Assembly (NCBI GenBank): GCA_020723725.1
Contig: DYIG01000107.1
Span: 1 to 6,012 of the forward strand
Origin: Thermaerobacter marianensis
GTDB lineage: Bacteria; Bacillota; Sulfobacillia; DYIH01; DYIG01
Length of the DNA stretch: 6,012 nucleotides
Direction of reading: 5' to 3'
The translations under genes and the position numbers were made by a program. Below are positions 5,578 through 6,012 of the stretch, in pieces. The notes beneath the pieces were generated by a model that had not been told where the DNA came from, did not search any database, and saw nothing but the letters and a program-made list of their open reading frames with translations. Numbering within the stretch: the first letter of the stretch is position 1; each line of letters starts with the position of its first letter.

Positions 5578-6012
5578 GTGGAGAAGAAGGTTTCCGGAAG
5601 AAACAGGCCTGAGGTGAAGGCCAAAGTGTGGACTTTACCATTAGGCTATCTGAAGACCAACTGTTACATAATTGCACCCGAGGGGTTTAGGGACGCGGCG
5701 GTTATCGACCCGGGTGACGAGTGCGAGAAAATCGTGGCCGTGCTTAAAGAGAATGGCCTGTTCGTGCGCTTAATCCTCCTCACACACGGGCACTGGGATC
5801 ACATAGGGGCCGTGGCCGATCTCTTCGATTACGCCCTGGCCGAAACGGAGCGAGGGGCGGGGAACAAGGGCCGCCTGCACAGCCTTGGCGGGGGCACCGT
5901 CCCGGCGATCCTGCTTCACGAAAGCGATGAAGGCCTGCTCGAAGAGGGTTCCCCGAGGCCCATTACCCCGGCTGGTTTTCTGGAACACGGGGATCAGTTG
6001 CGGATTGGCCCG
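5578..6012 (+). CDS. MBL-fold metallo-hydrolase, glyoxalase II-like (3' end beyond window)
   Basis: The frame is open from GTG 5578 to the window edge (145 residues). It shows the metallo-beta-lactamase signature THGHWDH (69-75; His70, His72, Asp74, His75), which binds one or two metal ions. The preceding strand-turn IDPGD (43-47) and the N-terminal LGYLKTNCYII are typical of the small glyoxalase II-like thioesterase group. The true substrate cannot be told from sequence. About 20 residues rich in Gly, Arg and Glu (about 87-107) appear inserted between the helix after the metal motif and the next strand (VPAILLHESD), compared with the usual short link. It lies 13 nt after dtd, with a binding site overlapping the dtd stop, so it probably belongs to the rel operon; rel-dtd-MBL order is familiar from clostridial genomes. 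The C-terminal metal ligands are not visible. Confidence 0.9.
   Translation, partial: MEKKVSGRNRPEVKAKVWTLPLGYLKTNCYIIAPEGFRDAAVIDPGDECEKIVAVLKENGLFVRLILLTHGHWDHIGAVADLFDYALAETERGAGNKGRLHSLGGGTVPAILLHESDEGLLEEGSPRPITPAGFLEHGDQLRIGP

Noticed and set aside
5105..5580. A terminator or separate promoter between rel, dtd and the MBL gene
   Set aside because: The gaps are 1 nt and 13 nt, with binding sites overlapping upstream stops and no hairpin with a U-run.
1..6012. Mobile element, CRISPR, phage or defence system
   Set aside because: No terminal repeats, transposase or integrase motifs, or regularly spaced repeats are visible; all coding space is explained by housekeeping genes.

Overview
This looks like an ordinary metabolic and translation-quality segment of a high-GC Gram-positive chromosome, probably an anaerobic clostridial Firmicute of the Peptococcaceae/Desulfotomaculum kind. 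That guess rests on the T-box leader, the strong Shine-Dalgarno sites, the GTG starts and the rel-dtd-MBL hydrolase order; the species cannot be named from the window. There are no mobile elements, CRISPR arrays, tRNAs or rRNAs.

Left half, minus strand (read right to left): one promoter near 2784-2812 drives a T-box riboswitch leader of about 240 nt. It ends in a tRNA-responsive antiterminator/terminator switch (2537-2593). Three branched-chain amino acid genes follow, tightly packed: ilvN (acetolactate synthase regulatory subunit), ilvC (ketol-acid reductoisomerase, overlapping ilvN by 37 nt) and leuA (2-isopropylmalate synthase, cut by the window's left edge). The ilvB gene, the usual partner just upstream of ilvN, is not here: the leader runs directly into ilvN.

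Right half, plus strand: a divergent extended -10 promoter (2853-2861) precedes a full-length bifunctional Rel (p)ppGpp synthetase/hydrolase. One base after it comes dtd (D-aminoacyl-tRNA deacylase). A metallo-beta-lactamase-fold hydrolase follows and runs off the right edge. The tight spacing suggests one operon.

The two halves share a theme. The left operon senses uncharged tRNA through the T-box, and the right operon makes the alarmone that responds to uncharged tRNA on ribosomes. I see no wholly new system. The points most worth a second look are a five-cysteine acidic tail on IlvC, an ambiguous T-box specifier in a compact Stem I, the missing ilvB, the ilvN/ilvC overlap, and an insertion in the MBL hydrolase.
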